Below, in pieces: positions 33,831 through 45,014 of a stretch of 64,000 nucleotides of DNA (the first letter of the stretch is position 1; each line of letters opens with the position of its first letter). The notes under the pieces are model-generated. The model made no database searches, was not told the origin of the DNA, and worked only from the letters and a program-made list of their open reading frames with translations. A program made the translations under genes and the position numbers. Origin of the DNA: Hetaerina americana (taxonomy: Eukaryota; Arthropoda; Insecta; Odonata; Calopterygidae); contig JAKTNV010000190.1 in assembly GCA_022747635.1 (NCBI GenBank), forward strand, positions 310,001 to 374,000. Reading direction: 5' to 3'.

Positions 33831-34995
33831 CACACGAAGCGGCCCGTAGCGGTGCGACGTGGATACCTCTCCAGGGGACTGATGATGCTCTCGCTTAGAT
33901 CTCTCGATTTGACGTTTCGATACACGCCCCGCGATCATTAGGGGATGTGGGGGACGGAAGGCGCGGCGATGACATCAGGGGTGGAGGGCACTATTACCGA
34001 GGGGCGTGGGCCGCCCCCTTTTAGGTGGCTCAGCGAGGCGTGAAATGCTCCGGCGGTGCGGGGCGGGGCCGACACCAACCCCTCGGGCGACCTCCCAACA
34101 ATCGCCCCCGAGCACACCCCCCGACGCCGACCGCGGAGGAAGGACCCCGAGGACCACGCGAGGTATCAATCACAGATTTAATTAGCACTCGACGGGACTA
34201 TCACACGCTGACCACTTCCCATTGGAATCTCCGACCGGAGTCAAATCTGGAGCGATTGTCAATGCGTGAGGAGAAGATCGTGGAAAGGATGCTGCGGCCG
34301 GAGCAACGGCGGGATCCAATCACTGGGACGCCCTTTGTATCGATGTCTCTTCTGAGAAGAGACATCGATACAAAGCGTGCCTCTGAGATTCATTTGCAGA
34401 ATGAAGAGAGCATTAGGGGGGGCATTGCATTTCCAAGGTACGGTCAAAACGAAACATCGAGCAATGGACAGAGTGTTGTTATTCTGTAGTCATAAGAGAC
34501 CAGGACCAGTTATCAATGACCGAAAACGGAAGACATTGAGATTAAAAAATTTGAACTTCCCGTCCAATATTTTAAATCTAGCTTGAAATTTCTTTACAGC
34601 CATGGTTGCTTTTAAACGGAAACTTGTCGAGTTCTGGGGGCGTTCCCGGGGGACGTACCCAGAGCGATTGGTTCGCCCGGAGACCGGCGGCTGCCGGTTA
34701 AGTGCGCGATTGCCTCTAAACTCCCTCGGAACCGTCTATCAGACCGATCGGTTTTCATGTTCAAATATCGGCCGTCCATGTAAAATTAAAATCCAGGATC
34801 GAAGAACGCATCGAAGAGCGATGGTAATTGTCGGGCGATATCAATGGTAAAGATCAGCCATGTATCGTGAACATCGATTTTATTATATGTTAACATTTTA
34901 TTATATCATACACAACCTAATATCGCCTCAAATGGCCATGTACATGACACAGCGATTTAGTCTCCATTGTCTTCCTGTGGAGATTGTATGCAAGG
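33831..34995. other. GC-rich DNA, no gene recognised
   Basis: CpG-rich at about 33930-34160. A plus-strand frame of 154 codons (34025-34489) runs from the GC block across the palindrome at 34333. It has no domain, so I do not call it a gene. Confidence 0.4.
34333..34375. repeat. Perfect 43-nt palindrome
   Basis: ctttgtatcgatgtctcttc (34333-34352) continues to t at 34353, followed by a single central g (34354) and an exact reverse complement (34355-34375). The arms are 21 bp with a one-base centre. It is not part of any repeat found elsewhere in the window. Confidence 0.92.
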
Positions 34996-35032
34996 TGTGT
35001 ACAAAAAGTATAGAAAACATTTTTTCCCGAAG
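34993..35032 (+). mobile_element. Solo end of a family A-like mariner
   Basis: ggtgtgtacaaaaagtatag followed by aaaacattttttcccgaagc matches the terminal repeat of family A (for example 63528-63565). No matching interior or second end is visible, so it is a relic end. Confidence 0.4.
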
Positions 35033-35199
35033 CGTACAACTATTCATATGCCTAAACAAGGAAGGCAAGTAAATACGTTAAAAGAGGGCAGACACACATG
35101 CATTTCAGAGACTAATTACCGGTTTGTATTCTGCGCACTCCGAACAGGCAAATTACAAATACAATAGACTTTATATACACTCGCCTACACCCCAGCTGG

Positions 35200-35480
35200 G
35201 ACAAGGGCGCACGGCCAGGGCGGCCTCAGGACGCCAGATTTGGAGAGTATTTTTTTAGTCGGAATTTAATCATGTATACCCATATTTCCGACAGCGCGTA
35301 CCTATTACTTTCTTATGTGCTCCTCCTTTTATTACTGTCACGAATAGTGTGCGGGAAAAACGAATATTTGAATCTATCAGTTATACAGTCCAACTTTCTA
35401 ATTTTGTGACAATTGTCGCTCCTGCCGATGTAAATAGGGGGTTTAATTGTATCTCGAATTTCGGATGCGGGATTTTATTG
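35200..35480 (-). mobile_element. CR1-like LINE 3' fragment
   Basis: The plus-strand sequence 'aatctatcagttatacagtc' then 'tttctaattttgtga' parallels the RT-distal region of the minus-strand LINE at 12695-12730 ('aacctgtcagtcttgcagtc', 'tctctaatcttat'). It represents only the last part of the coding sequence and the UTR. It is heavily decayed. Confidence 0.5.
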
Positions 35481-35559
35481 ATTGGAATTAAAATAAATTA
35501 AATATATTTAATTAATTTATTTTTAGGCATCCATTTATTTATGTTTACGGAAATTATAA

Positions 35560-36265
35560 TAATGGGAACCAAGGAGCTATCGCAACAATGTTGTCCAAAA
35601 CATATGTGTAGTTACCGATACTCAAAAAGCTATTATTAAATCTATAATTATCACTCCAGTAATCCCCGCTATCCTTCCATCTCACCTCGCATAGACCTAA
35701 AATATCTATTTTTCCCCTTTCCATCTCTCGCTTAATATTCTCCAGTTTCCCTGCCCTCATCATTGTCCTAACATTCCACGTTCCTATTCTAACTAACTTG
35801 GTCTTCTTCTCCTGCGTCTTCTGTCCCGCTGCTGCTGGTTTTCCCTTGCTAGGGTTTCGTGGGATGACGACCGCGAAAGCCTTGCCTCCCCCGCTGCCGA
35901 GCACGACACACGGCCGATTGGGCCGAGCCCCGTAGTTACCAGGACTCAAAATCTCTGTATAGTCCATCATGTTAATCTTGGGAATGATAATTGAGGTGGT
36001 TTTTCGTTGCCTTCCTCAATGGTGTTTTTAACGTGACACCATCACTTACTGGCCGCCCCACTGGGGTCAGACGCCATTGCAGCCGCCTCACTGAGGAACG
36101 GACGCTGCGTGGACTACCTTTCGTCTGGCTCCTAACCTTCGACCTATCTGGCTTGGGTGACCCTACCAGGAGCAATTATTATTACTCCCGCCAGCACAGC
36201 TCTAGGGGTCATCGGAACGCACAAGCCCTGCCACCACCTCAAGGCTGTTGTTTGGGGAGGGGATA
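35560..36265 (-). mobile_element. RTE-like LINE, leader plus start of AP endonuclease
   Basis: Read on the minus strand: the leader shared with 1795-1910 (36255-36120), a 5' region with a frame to about 35975, then RIGTWNVRTMMRAGKLENIK (about 35802-35743), GKIDILGLCEVRW (about 35727-35690) and a SDNY block. The GTWNVRT and LCEVRW motifs are the N-terminal signature of the apurinic-like endonuclease of RTE-type LINEs, often mislabelled in gene sets as craniofacial development protein 2. The frame ends near 35554. No RT follows, so it is a 3'-truncated or rearranged copy. Confidence 0.82.
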
Positions 36266-37365
36266 TATGCACGTGTCGTCACCGCTGTCTTTCCTAAGAT
36301 AATATTAGATGCAGCATTTTTTTATTCGATCAGAGGCAAAATTATTTATTTACGTTGGAGAAAAGCTTTCATCGCTTCAATTCCAGCCGTCTTCCCGCAT
36401 AGAATGTGTAGATATATAGCCATCTTGCTGATATTTTTTTTCACATTTCTAATTTTTTGCCCAAAATCGAACACACGGTGGAATTCCTGGGGCCTCTTCT
36501 ATTTCCCGAATTTCGATTCCTCCATCACTGAAAAACATTTCGTGGCTTTTGTCACTATTTTCGGAGGCAATAAACTCCACGGGACGTCCCGAACGATGCA
36601 TCATTTGTGGATGTACGGCCACGTTTTCACTAATTTACACACTTGTGAAAATGTCACAATGTGGAAGCAAACAGTCCACTGTTAAAATGAAACCACGTGA
36701 TGGACATGTCTAAACTTTAACAGCAGCCTCGTGAGAGATTTGGAGGCGAATTGAAATCCAACCTTTTCTCACCATACGAGCGTCATATCTTGAATTTTCT
36801 AAATAATTTCTGAACGATCCATGCAAGGAAAAACGAATGAGTAAAACTTGTTTCAGGTACTGTGTGTACGGAGAGGTAAACATAGTCACCGAAGGCATGG
36901 GGACATTTGTCTCCTGGCAGCGGTCCCCGGCAAGTTTCGCCCCCCCTCGCGTGTCGGTTGCCCTTCTCCTTCGCTTCATTTGCCCCGCCGACTGATGCGG
37001 ACCATTACGGACTTCGAGGGAGGCCACCCTCCCCCTTCCGCAGGGCGCACGCCCGCATCACTCCCGCCCCAGCCACCGAAAACGTCAAAAACGGAAGTGC
37101 GAAGAGAGTAAGAAATACCACGGCGACGGATATTAAACAATCAAGTGATTTAAGCTTACGTCAGCGCCACTAAAGGGTTTGGAAGAGGAAACGAACGTAC
37201 GGAAACTTAAGAGGCGAGTCTATCTTCTAAATTGGTTTTATTATAATTTTAAGAAAAATGAAACTTAATGATAACACTGAATTCAATGATTTGAAGTTCT
37301 ACTCTGCGAGAATTGATTATCACTGAATGAAGAAACTTGGTATATTTTCACGCAAAAAACTTACA
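36266..37365. other. Unassigned DNA, one GC-rich patch
   Basis: A GC-rich patch lies at 36900-37090 with short conflicting frames. A plus-strand frame of 145 codons (36248-36685) begins inside the LINE leader and has no domain. No gene is called. Confidence 0.4.
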
Positions 37366-37370
37366 TAATA

Positions 37371-37404
37371 TTACCGGTTTCGACGCATAGGCGACATAAT
37401 CAGG
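37371..37404 (-). ncRNA. Hammerhead-like motif 2a (inverted partner)
   Basis: On the minus strand: CTGATTA (37403-37397), one extra T, helix II gtcgc/gcgtc with loop ctat and one mismatched pair, GAAA (37381-37378), then the self-complementary accggt (37378-37373) and A. It is the inverted partner of 37551-37594. No helix I is apparent on this side, so it is probably inactive. Confidence 0.3.
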
Positions 37405-37543
37405 CATTTTTACCGGGCATAATATCACGTATGGTATCAGGTTGTGAATATCTGATAGAAGTACTATTCATTATGTTCGACTTCCACCACATCACGCCTG
37501 AAGTTACTCAATTTATGCTATCAGGTATATCAGGCATGGTATC

Positions 37544-37594
37544 AGGTATACCTGATGATGCCGCCTATGCGTCAAAACCGGTAATATTATACCT
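37544..37594 (+). ncRNA. Hammerhead-like motif 2b
   Basis: A type I-like layout: helix I aggtata (37544-37550) with tatacct (37588-37594); perfect core CTGATGA (37552-37558); one extra T; helix II gccgc/gcgtc with loop ctat and one mismatch; AAAA in place of GAAA (37574-37577); then the self-complementary accggt (37577-37582) as a helix III that could also pair between two molecules; A at 37583 in the cleavage position. The G12-to-A change should abolish cleavage, so this looks like a mutated copy of an active ancestor. Confidence 0.4.
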
Positions 37595-37599
37595 AATGA

Positions 37600-38615
37600 A
37601 AATATTGTGATAAAAATAGAAAGTTTATTTATTCAGCGTCATGATAATATAAATGCACCATTTGAATCTAAATCATCACGTAGAATACGTCGGGAGACAG
37701 GAAGTTTCTTTGAATTTGGGTGGCTTTAAGAACGTGTTCCCCGCATGCATTACTAGAAAAACCACTACAGAAATATAAAAGGGTGCCTATTTCTTCAGGT
37801 TCCAATTTAATTCAGCATTTTCCGAGAGCTGATCACAATAAAAATCACCACCAGTGTCTGTGCACCATCGAATCTCTAGGAAATGAGACATCTGGAACTC
37901 AGAGTCGTCATCGCATGATAACGCACGCCTTAACGCTGCGGGTATAACTTGTTCTGCATCTGCATATTGCTCCGCAAGCCGCTATAACATGATTTCGACA
38001 CTAGTGAAATCATCTTACGATATGAAGGGAATGCGAATAATTACAAATGTACAACAAAACGAAAGACTTCCCTATAAATTGAATCATTGGCCCTCAATAT
38101 ATTACGATAAAAAATACTTTTCACATTCAACAATGGACTCTGTACCCAACTCCAATGAAATATATTGCACTTGGACTTCGGTTATCATCCCTTTAAATAT
38201 ATTTTTATCTTTATTTGAATGTCTTATAATGTTATTCTAAAGTTATTCTAATAGATAAACAATGTAGAAAAAACTTTACGAGTTTATTTTCAACTTTCAG
38301 TAAGGTTATAAATAAACAAAAGGAAAATAATTGGGATTAAATTGATAACAATATGTATTCCTTATAAATATGAACGCACTTAACAATGGATATCATATAA
38401 TCGATGTGTATATTTCTTTTACGATTTGAATAGAACCTAGCCTAAAAGTACCAATAGAGTAACTATTAGGATTTAAAACTTCCCTGGTGGATTAGAAAAT
38501 ATTAATAATATCCTTGCATAACATTTTTTGTTGTCTCGGGGGTACTTTATGAAATTTACATTGCATATGGCAACCAAGGAAGTAACTTTGCAATTGCACA
38601 CACACATACACACTT
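37600..38615. other. Unassigned AT-rich DNA
   Basis: No recognised gene or repeat. Short frames (75 and 83 codons) have no domain that I can name. Confidence 0.4.
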
Positions 38616-38621
38616 CCTTTA

Positions 38622-38690
38622 AAACACGGCCTAGGTTTCGACGTTGGACGTCATCATTGGGTTATTACGTTATGAACCTAGGTCGTCTTA
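38622..38690 (-). ncRNA. Hammerhead-like motif 4 in a fold-back repeat
   Basis: On the minus strand: a shortened core CAATGA (38658-38653), helix II gacgt/acgtc with loop cca (38652-38640, perfectly paired apart from one extra base at the core), GAAA (38639-38636), then acctaggc, one base off the palindrome acctaggt. On the plus strand a second gaacctaggtc lies at 38674-38684, giving an inverted layout as at 37371-37594. The core is damaged, so activity is unlikely. Confidence 0.3.
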
Positions 38691-39575
38691 TGAATAAATT
38701 GTTAGTGGGTTTACAAATGTACTTGCTTCGTTTCAACTAACGTATCGCATGGAATTAAGAAGATTTTCGAATTGTTCCTGCATCCTCCTCGGTGTATCAT
38801 GCATACGAATGTCTTCAGAAATGAGTCCCAAATGCACAGTTATTTAAAAAAAGTAGGGAAGTGCACGCCACTGTTCTCAAAGCGACGCTCCGTGCGTCGT
38901 CCATTCCTCCAGAAGTCCTCAAATGAAAAGCAACGCCTCGACAAGGACTCATCCGTCCAGCACTCGCTTTTTGTGGCACGATGACGTCTGGTCGTCAAAA
39001 GATGACATCTGCACCGCCCGGCCGATTTTCGCTTCGATCGATGATGACAAAATGAATGTCTGTGCCCGCAACTTCCTTTCCGAACTCGTCCGGAGACCTC
39101 CCTTTCGAAATCGCCCTCGGCACTTTCGCAGACCAAAGGCCACCCGCACACTAATTCACCCTCCCTCGCGCTCGAGAAGGAGGAATGACCGTATCGACAT
39201 CTGTAGGGCCCGTCCTATCGACGATCATTTGATGATTTTCAAGTTTTAAATGTTTAGCTACGATTATCGACAACAACGATAATTTTGTTTCACTATTTGA
39301 TTTGACTCCTAATCAATTGAGTGAGCACACGAAAGTTTACTTGTCTGGTAGTCAACCCGACGTTTCGGTCTAAAAACGGTGCGCGAGGTGTGAAATAAAA
39401 GCTAAGTAAAGCATTCGCGATGAAATAAAACGTCTTTTCTAGCAATCTAACGAGTGATCCTACAGAGATGCTCAATCAAAACTCGCTGACTATACTTCCG
39501 GATTCCTCACAAAGCATAGAAACAGTTAAATTGCTGTTTTCCGGCGGCTTTTAATTTGCCGACATATAATTGGTA
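38691..39575. other. Unassigned DNA
   Basis: No gene recognised. Opposing frames of 103 and 108 codons at 38840-39249 share no domain. A gacgtttcgg motif near 39358 resembles the GAAACGTC end of other hammerhead-like repeats but has no matching core. Confidence 0.4.
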
Positions 39576-39579
39576 AGAT

Positions 39580-40640
39580 TTTTATGTAAAAAAACATGAA
39601 AAAAGTTACGATTCCCGGAAAAATATCAAAAAATACACTAGTAAAATTTTCGTTAGAACAAATAATGAAATTGCCGATACAGGGTGACGGCATAGTCGAC
39701 ATGTATGCAACTAATATCCCAGAGATTATCACAGACGTGGGAATTAGCGATCCCAAAGTTCAATTGGTACACATTATTAAGGAAAAGCGAGGTGTATATC
39801 TATCCAATAAAGGGTACTTTAGTGGGATTCGTGAGAAGCTAACACTCGAACTGCAAACATTCGGTTCGGAAAATCACAGCGCAGCCCATGGAAAATGTTG
39901 TTAAATAGTATACGTGACGGAATATGGTAGTTTATATCGCACAAATCACAACGCGATAATCGAGGATCCATCATGGTACAGCAGAAAGAGCACAGCGGCG
40001 TTTAAAAGGCACCGACACATACACTCAAATTTTAAAAAGAGTTTAAGAGAAAATGACAAAAATCTAATCAAGACATCTGAAGGTAAACACTTAGAATGAC
40101 GAACAAAAACAGATTGGGATCGAGGCGCGCACAGCCTAACGTACCTTTGAAAGCAAAGTTTAATGCGAATATTCAGAGAATAACCGAAAATCACTTTGGG
40201 CATACATCAGGGGAAGCGTCCTGCTATTAATTCTTAATTGGAAGAAAACGAAGAAGTTATCAGAACGAAGTCCCTTACACCTGAAGGGCTCTCTAGCGAA
40301 GTATTATTGCATCAGGGAGGACAATAGAAAAAAACAGCTCCGAAATACAAAAACCAAATAAATCCACAGGCCCGGAATTTTCCCCGACTAGAACGATGGA
40401 GGAACTTGAGACGGACATCGCATCTTATTTAAAAATCGTTTTCTAAAAGTCATCAGAAGAAAGTTCAACATCGAACGATAGGTAGCTAGGCCACATAGCC
40501 CCTCTCCACAAAGGTGACGATAGGGAGGACTCCAGGAGTTGATGTCCGTAACATTCACGTCAAACTATCTTGTCCTATACTTGTAGATATCAAACAAATA
40601 AAACAATTGGAATTTGTAGTTATAATTTATAATGAGGGTT
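39580..40640 (+). mobile_element. CR1/jockey-like LINE, endonuclease-RT linker and start of RT
   Basis: Plus-strand pieces in shifting frames: TNIPEIITDVGISD (39709-39750), the end of the endonuclease domain; the linker with GSIMVQQK and the KAPTHTLKF-type block (about 39965-40030); then NKSTGPEF (about 40357-40380), METDIASYLKIVF-like (40400-40445) and GHIAPLHKGDDR (about 40490-40525), the first RT blocks. It ends near 40640 before the catalytic core. It complements the minus-strand copy at 12400-13866, which starts just downstream of this point. Many frameshifts make it inactive. Confidence 0.78.
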
Positions 40641-41180
40641 AACAGTACCACTAATCGCTCTTTTGCCATTTCGAGTCATACAAGCAAATTTCAGACTATC
40701 AACCGTTAAGACCACCTTCGGCGCCAAGTCTGACCACAATTTGCAATCCAGAGCTACAACCCTGGGAACGGTCATTGGCACTGGGGGGTTGATTCGATTT
40801 CGCGCGGATGATAGGGGTCGGGGAGGGAATGGATAGCGGGATTTGTTTTAGACTCGGGAGGCCTCTCCCATTTCGGGCATTTTCCATTTGGAACCCACCG
40901 CAGCCGTAATAGGACAAGGGGGGAAATAAACCTACACCACGAAAGCAAACTAACTCCCGGCGCAGAATGGCAACTCACGACTCGTGTGGGCACCCCGCCG
41001 CCGCAGGGACCCCCCCATTCCCCCCATCCCCTAGAAATGAAATGTTCACCAAAGGAGAGTCGGCGAGTCTGGGACGACCCCACAGGATCCTTCTTTCAAA
41101 GATACAATTCCACTTTCAAGTCCTCTAAATACAGTCTTAAATATTATGTAAAGCTTTCGTTATTTTAGACCACCACTAGG
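40641..41180. other. No recognised feature
   Basis: GC-moderate DNA. Overlapping minus-strand frames of 72 and 103 codons lack domains. A C-run lies at about 41010-41025. Confidence 0.4.
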
Positions 41181-41425
41181 GTCAGTGGCATGGGGCGAGT
41201 GCACGCCGGTTCAATTTTGACCCGAATATGCCTTTACGGCGATCAGACAATGTTATTATGATCCCTTGTCGTTCGTGGAGAGAATGACATCTTAAACCTA
41301 TCTGCTCTGCACTTTATCTCTCTAATTTTGTTGACAAGATCTCTCTTGCCGGAGTACGATTCAATGTGAGGGTCAATCAGTTCATGTGATACGGACGGAA
41401 GATGAAAGGTACAATCAAAATATTT
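41180..41425 (-). mobile_element. CR1-like LINE 3' tail
   Basis: It is the reverse-complement counterpart of 9960-10060: 'gacccgaatatgcctttacg', 'caatgttatt', 'atgatcccttgtcgttcgtg' and 'atgacatctta' correspond to the tail blocks after the RT. Only the tail is present. Confidence 0.6.
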
Positions 41426-43600
41426 GCATGTTGAGATATTTGTATATTCATTACGGATTATTAAGTGGATAGAATTTCTTTAAACGCTCTTTATTTAGGC
41501 ATTCGCATTACTTTTACCAGTACACGAATGCCAAATAAATATTAGAGACATTAAAAAAAAGAAAAAAATATTATCGAACATCAGGTACGAATGCAATAAA
41601 CAGAAAATTTCATGAGCAGAGCAAATGCATTCAGCCGAGGATGTTCCAGCCATTAAGGGATGTTTTGGACTGTCCCTGAGGAGTACTCCACCCTCTCCCA
41701 CCCCCTGGCACCGCTCGCCCGCTCTCCTTCCATCACGGCCCTCAACATACAAAAACCTTTCAATGCCATTCTCTTTCCATTGTCAGTGTGAAATATAAAG
41801 AAGGCGAGCAGCAATATTCAATCCAGTTCATTCATTGAGCAGTAACATTCAATTAATTTGATTCGGTCTTTTCCGTAAAACATTTCACATATTTAGGAAA
41901 AGGCTCAAAAAAATATCTCTAGGCAAGTGATCCCATTTATTCTTGATGCCTCAAATTAGAATAAAAAGGCACGTCTCCGCATCAAACTTGCGAGATAGCA
42001 TCTTCATCTTTCATTTAGGAACACCTCGGCTCATTTAAACTGCAGAACAGCGTTTTCTCTTCTTTTAAATCGGAATAAGTTGTCTTTCCAGTGAACATCT
42101 CAAAGAGTTTGCGTCATCAGGATATTTCCCCCTTCGTCTTCAGCTTCAGTTATAATTATTCATTCCTCCTCGCCAAAGAATAACATTTTCCAAATATTAG
42201 AGTGTTTCAATCAAGTGTTCCCTCGCCTGCAAGGCCATTATTTACAGCTGTTAATTGGCTGGTGTTTTGTGAAATTCTCATTTTTACAACGCAATTTTGC
42301 TGCCAACACCTTCTCCCTACCTGTCTAACAGAGGAGCACACTTCATGGAAACGAATGTTTTAATACTTCAGCATATTCAGAATTTAAATTCACATTGTCC
42401 ATGCATTCTCCTAATACCCTAGAACGTCATCATTATTTTACCCCACTGATGATTAACAATTGATTGCGTCGCAAACCGAACCAAAGCCAAAAGTAGGTTA
42501 GCTCGCTAGAATGCAAAACCAAAGAGATGCGCTGGAAAAATAAAAGTTTCCAAATTTATTTCAGCATTGCAAACGAACAAAAGAACAAGAAAACAATATA
42601 TCACCTCCCCCCCCCCCCGCGAATACAGTAGGTATTTTGTTGATGACGCAGCGATTATTCTCCAACACATCATCTATCCCTACAACAACATTATAAACCG
42701 CAAGCCGTCGCAAGGCAGTATGGCAGGGGGTGGTAGGCCACCAGCCATTCTACATGCATTCCCTCTATTTCCTCATGCACCTGGCACCACGCGATCCACC
42801 AAAAACCGCGTGTGAAGGAGGCGACCGAACACCAATCATGCAACATGCCAACACATATTACGAGTATTACATGTTTAGCAGCAGTTCCTATGCCTACATA
42901 CAGAAACATCGTGGCACCCTCGAAAACATTGCTAGTGCCTCGTGTCTTTCGCCTCGATTTAAAGTTCATGGACTGCGGTGGATACAAATCTGTCTACATC
43001 TCAGCAGTTATTGTCATCATTTTGATGCGTACGGCCCCTCGTCGCCGACCTTCCCGTGATATTTAAATGTGGATCGCGCACGTCCGGCGTGGAATCACCC
43101 CCATGCCACGCATTCCTTCGCTGCTGGCTTTCGGGGCACCCCACCGTCGACGAAATTCATTTCTCTCCCACGCGCCCGCTGCTCTCCTCCCCCCCCTGGA
43201 AATACTAACACCCCTTCCCCCCGGGTCACGCACCGGCGGCGACCGCCGGCATTCGTTACGTTGGCTGCGCCCGAGGGTCGGGGGGTGGGGGGCGGGGAGG
43301 AATAAGCGGGAGTTAATTAACCTTAAGGGAAGAAAGACAGACCGCGCACTGGCGAAGGGAACACGCACTCCAGGGGCAACGAATATGGGGAGGGGACCCC
43401 CTCGCCCTCTTCCGGCGACATTTCCCTGTCATAACTACGCCCCTGGTATTTTCAAAAGAGCCAGCCCTCTTCTTATTTTTAGACACCGCCTCCCCGTTGC
43501 TCACCCACCCCACCTTGCCTCTCTCCTTGCATCTCCACCTTCCATCCGAGCCACGAGGCCGCGTGGCGTGCGGTGCTCAGGTCGCCAACCATTAGCGTAT
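41426..43600. other. Unassigned DNA with a GC-rich block
   Basis: AT-rich to about 43050, then CpG-rich to about 43570 with the longest open frame of the window (198 codons, 43067-43663). The composition is Pro/Arg/His-rich and low in complexity, and a minus-strand frame of 101 codons overlaps it. I do not call it a gene. A C-run is at 42605-42620. Confidence 0.4.
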
Positions 43601-43604
43601 TCAT

Positions 43605-43732
43605 TTGGTTCCGCATATCAGGACAATCTGCGGATCCGCTTTAAAGAAACTCGGCTTCATTAAACGGGTGGTGGGGAAATGTAATGAGAAAGTTAAACAG
43701 AGTTTTTATTTCCCTCTATAGTTGGGCCTCTT
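43605..43732 (+). mobile_element. CR1-like LINE fragment fused to RTE-like LINE
   Basis: The sequence 'aaagaaactcggcttcatta' then 'aacgggtg' encodes KKLGFIKRVVGKCNEKVKQ, equivalent to 29295-29340 and to GFVKRVLGKCDEKVKE in the LINE at 13080. It ends at about 43732 ('ttgggcctctttt'), where a different LINE begins. Confidence 0.72.
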
Positions 43733-44480
43733 TTGCAGTGATAGCAGAAAACCGGAAGGATCTTCAAAGATCACTAAACGTATTGGATCAAGTCCTGCAA
43801 AGATATAACGTGAGCCTACATAAGACGAAGACTAAAATGATAGTATGTGGAAGAGAGAAGCAGAACGCAGTAGTCACACAGAAAGGGCAAAAATTAGAGC
43901 AAGTGGATTCCTTCATTTATCTCAGAAGTACAATCACATGAGATGGAAAAAGTACTACAGACATCAAGCGAAGCTAAGAGAGCATTAACAATGAAGAGAC
44001 AACTGCTGTGTTCAGAGAACACGTGTAAACATAATGTGGAAACAATATGTGAAAACATTCGTATGGAGTGTGGCACTCTATGGATCAGAAGCATGGACCA
44101 TCGGAAAAATGGACCAGAAAAGACTAGAATCCTTTGAAACCTGGTGCTGGAGGAGGATGCTTAAGATCAAATGGATGGCTAAAATAAGAAATGAAGAGGT
44201 GTACAGAAGATTGGACGAAGAATGGACCTTATGGAACACCGTAGAGAAAAGAAGAACCAGATGGATTGAGTACACCCTGAGGCACAACGGATTCGTAAAG
44301 AATATAATAGAAGGTTAAATAGAGGGAAAAGTCCCAAGAGGAAGGCCAAGGGATAAATACATGGGACAAATAAAGAAGAGAGTACGTTGCAAAAATACCA
44401 GCAAGTAAGCCAATTAGCATCAGATAGGGTAGGATGGAGGGTTGCAGTCGACGAATCTTAGGATAGAATGACCAATGATG
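43733..44480 (+). mobile_element. RTE-like LINE, RT C-terminal part and 3' end
   Basis: Starting just after the RT catalytic box: AENRKDLQRSLNVLDQVLQR (43745-43804), SLHKTKTKMIVCGREKQ (43813-43863), KLEQVDSFIYL (about 43893), then across frameshifts TFVWSVALYGSEAWTIGKMD (44046-44105), FETWCWRRMLKIKW (44133-44174), RRTRWIEYTLRHNGFVKNII (44250-44309) and GKVPRGRPRDKYMGQ (about 44323-44367). The element ends in a short (gatgat)n run at about 44475. It has at least three frame breaks and is inactive. It is probably the same lineage as 61940-62520. Confidence 0.88.
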
Positions 44481-45014
44481 ATGATGAAGAGATATGCAAA
44501 TAATTAGCATTTGAACGTTTAACTCTCCGAAGGAACTTCCTTCTGCCTTCTCCTCGCGGATGATGGTCTGCGCCATCCACGCTAGATTACGCCCGAAACA
44601 TCGGTTATTTCAGTCAAACGCGTGAAACATCTGATCTTATGCATGCACATCGTAAACGCACATTTAAGAATGAAGTTCAACCTTTTGCGATGGCTTAAAA
44701 TTTCTCTTTTCGTGGCGGTAGTAACGTTTATCGAGGCGTTCCCCGAGAATCAAATTCATTCATGCGAGTTAGGAGACGCGAGTTTAAGAGGAGGAGAAAG
44801 CTAAGGAGAATGCATGCAGAGATGGGGATGACGGCGCTAACTGAATTTGCAACTAACTTTGAATGCAAGAGGATCGAAAATTGAGGACGAAGAAAGCACA
44901 GCATAAAGTCTTACCACTCTAATCTCAAGACATCACTAATATGACGCAAAACATCCTTCAAAACCCAATACCAGTTATTACGAAGTTATATGACGTACTT
45001 CGTACCAAAGAATC
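44481..45014. other. No recognised feature
   Basis: No gene or repeat is recognised. Confidence 0.4.

Larger units (their letters stand above)
37371..37594. mobile_element. Fold-back repeat with hammerhead-like arms
   Basis: The arms of about 34 bp (37371-37404 and 37551-37584) are inverted copies of one hammerhead-like core. The spacer contains several copies of a tatcaggt motif (37435, 37520, 37541). There is no coding sequence. It resembles 38622-38690 in layout. Confidence 0.6.

Noticed and set aside
33885..33935. CTGATGA near a LINE end
   Set aside because: No GAAA on the same strand at hammerhead spacing.
35554..35970. Host gene annotated elsewhere as craniofacial development protein 2-like
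   Set aside because: The GTWNVRT and LCEVRW motifs are those of an RTE-type LINE endonuclease, so this is a retroelement relic.
42441..42485. CTGATGA followed by gcgtcgcaaaccg
   Set aside because: The core is right but helix II does not pair and GAAA is interrupted. It may be a decayed relative but is too weak to list.
43067..43663. Longest open frame in the window (198 codons)
   Set aside because: It lies in a CpG-rich block, is Pro/Arg/His-rich, has an overlapping opposite-strand frame, runs into a LINE fragment and shows no domain.
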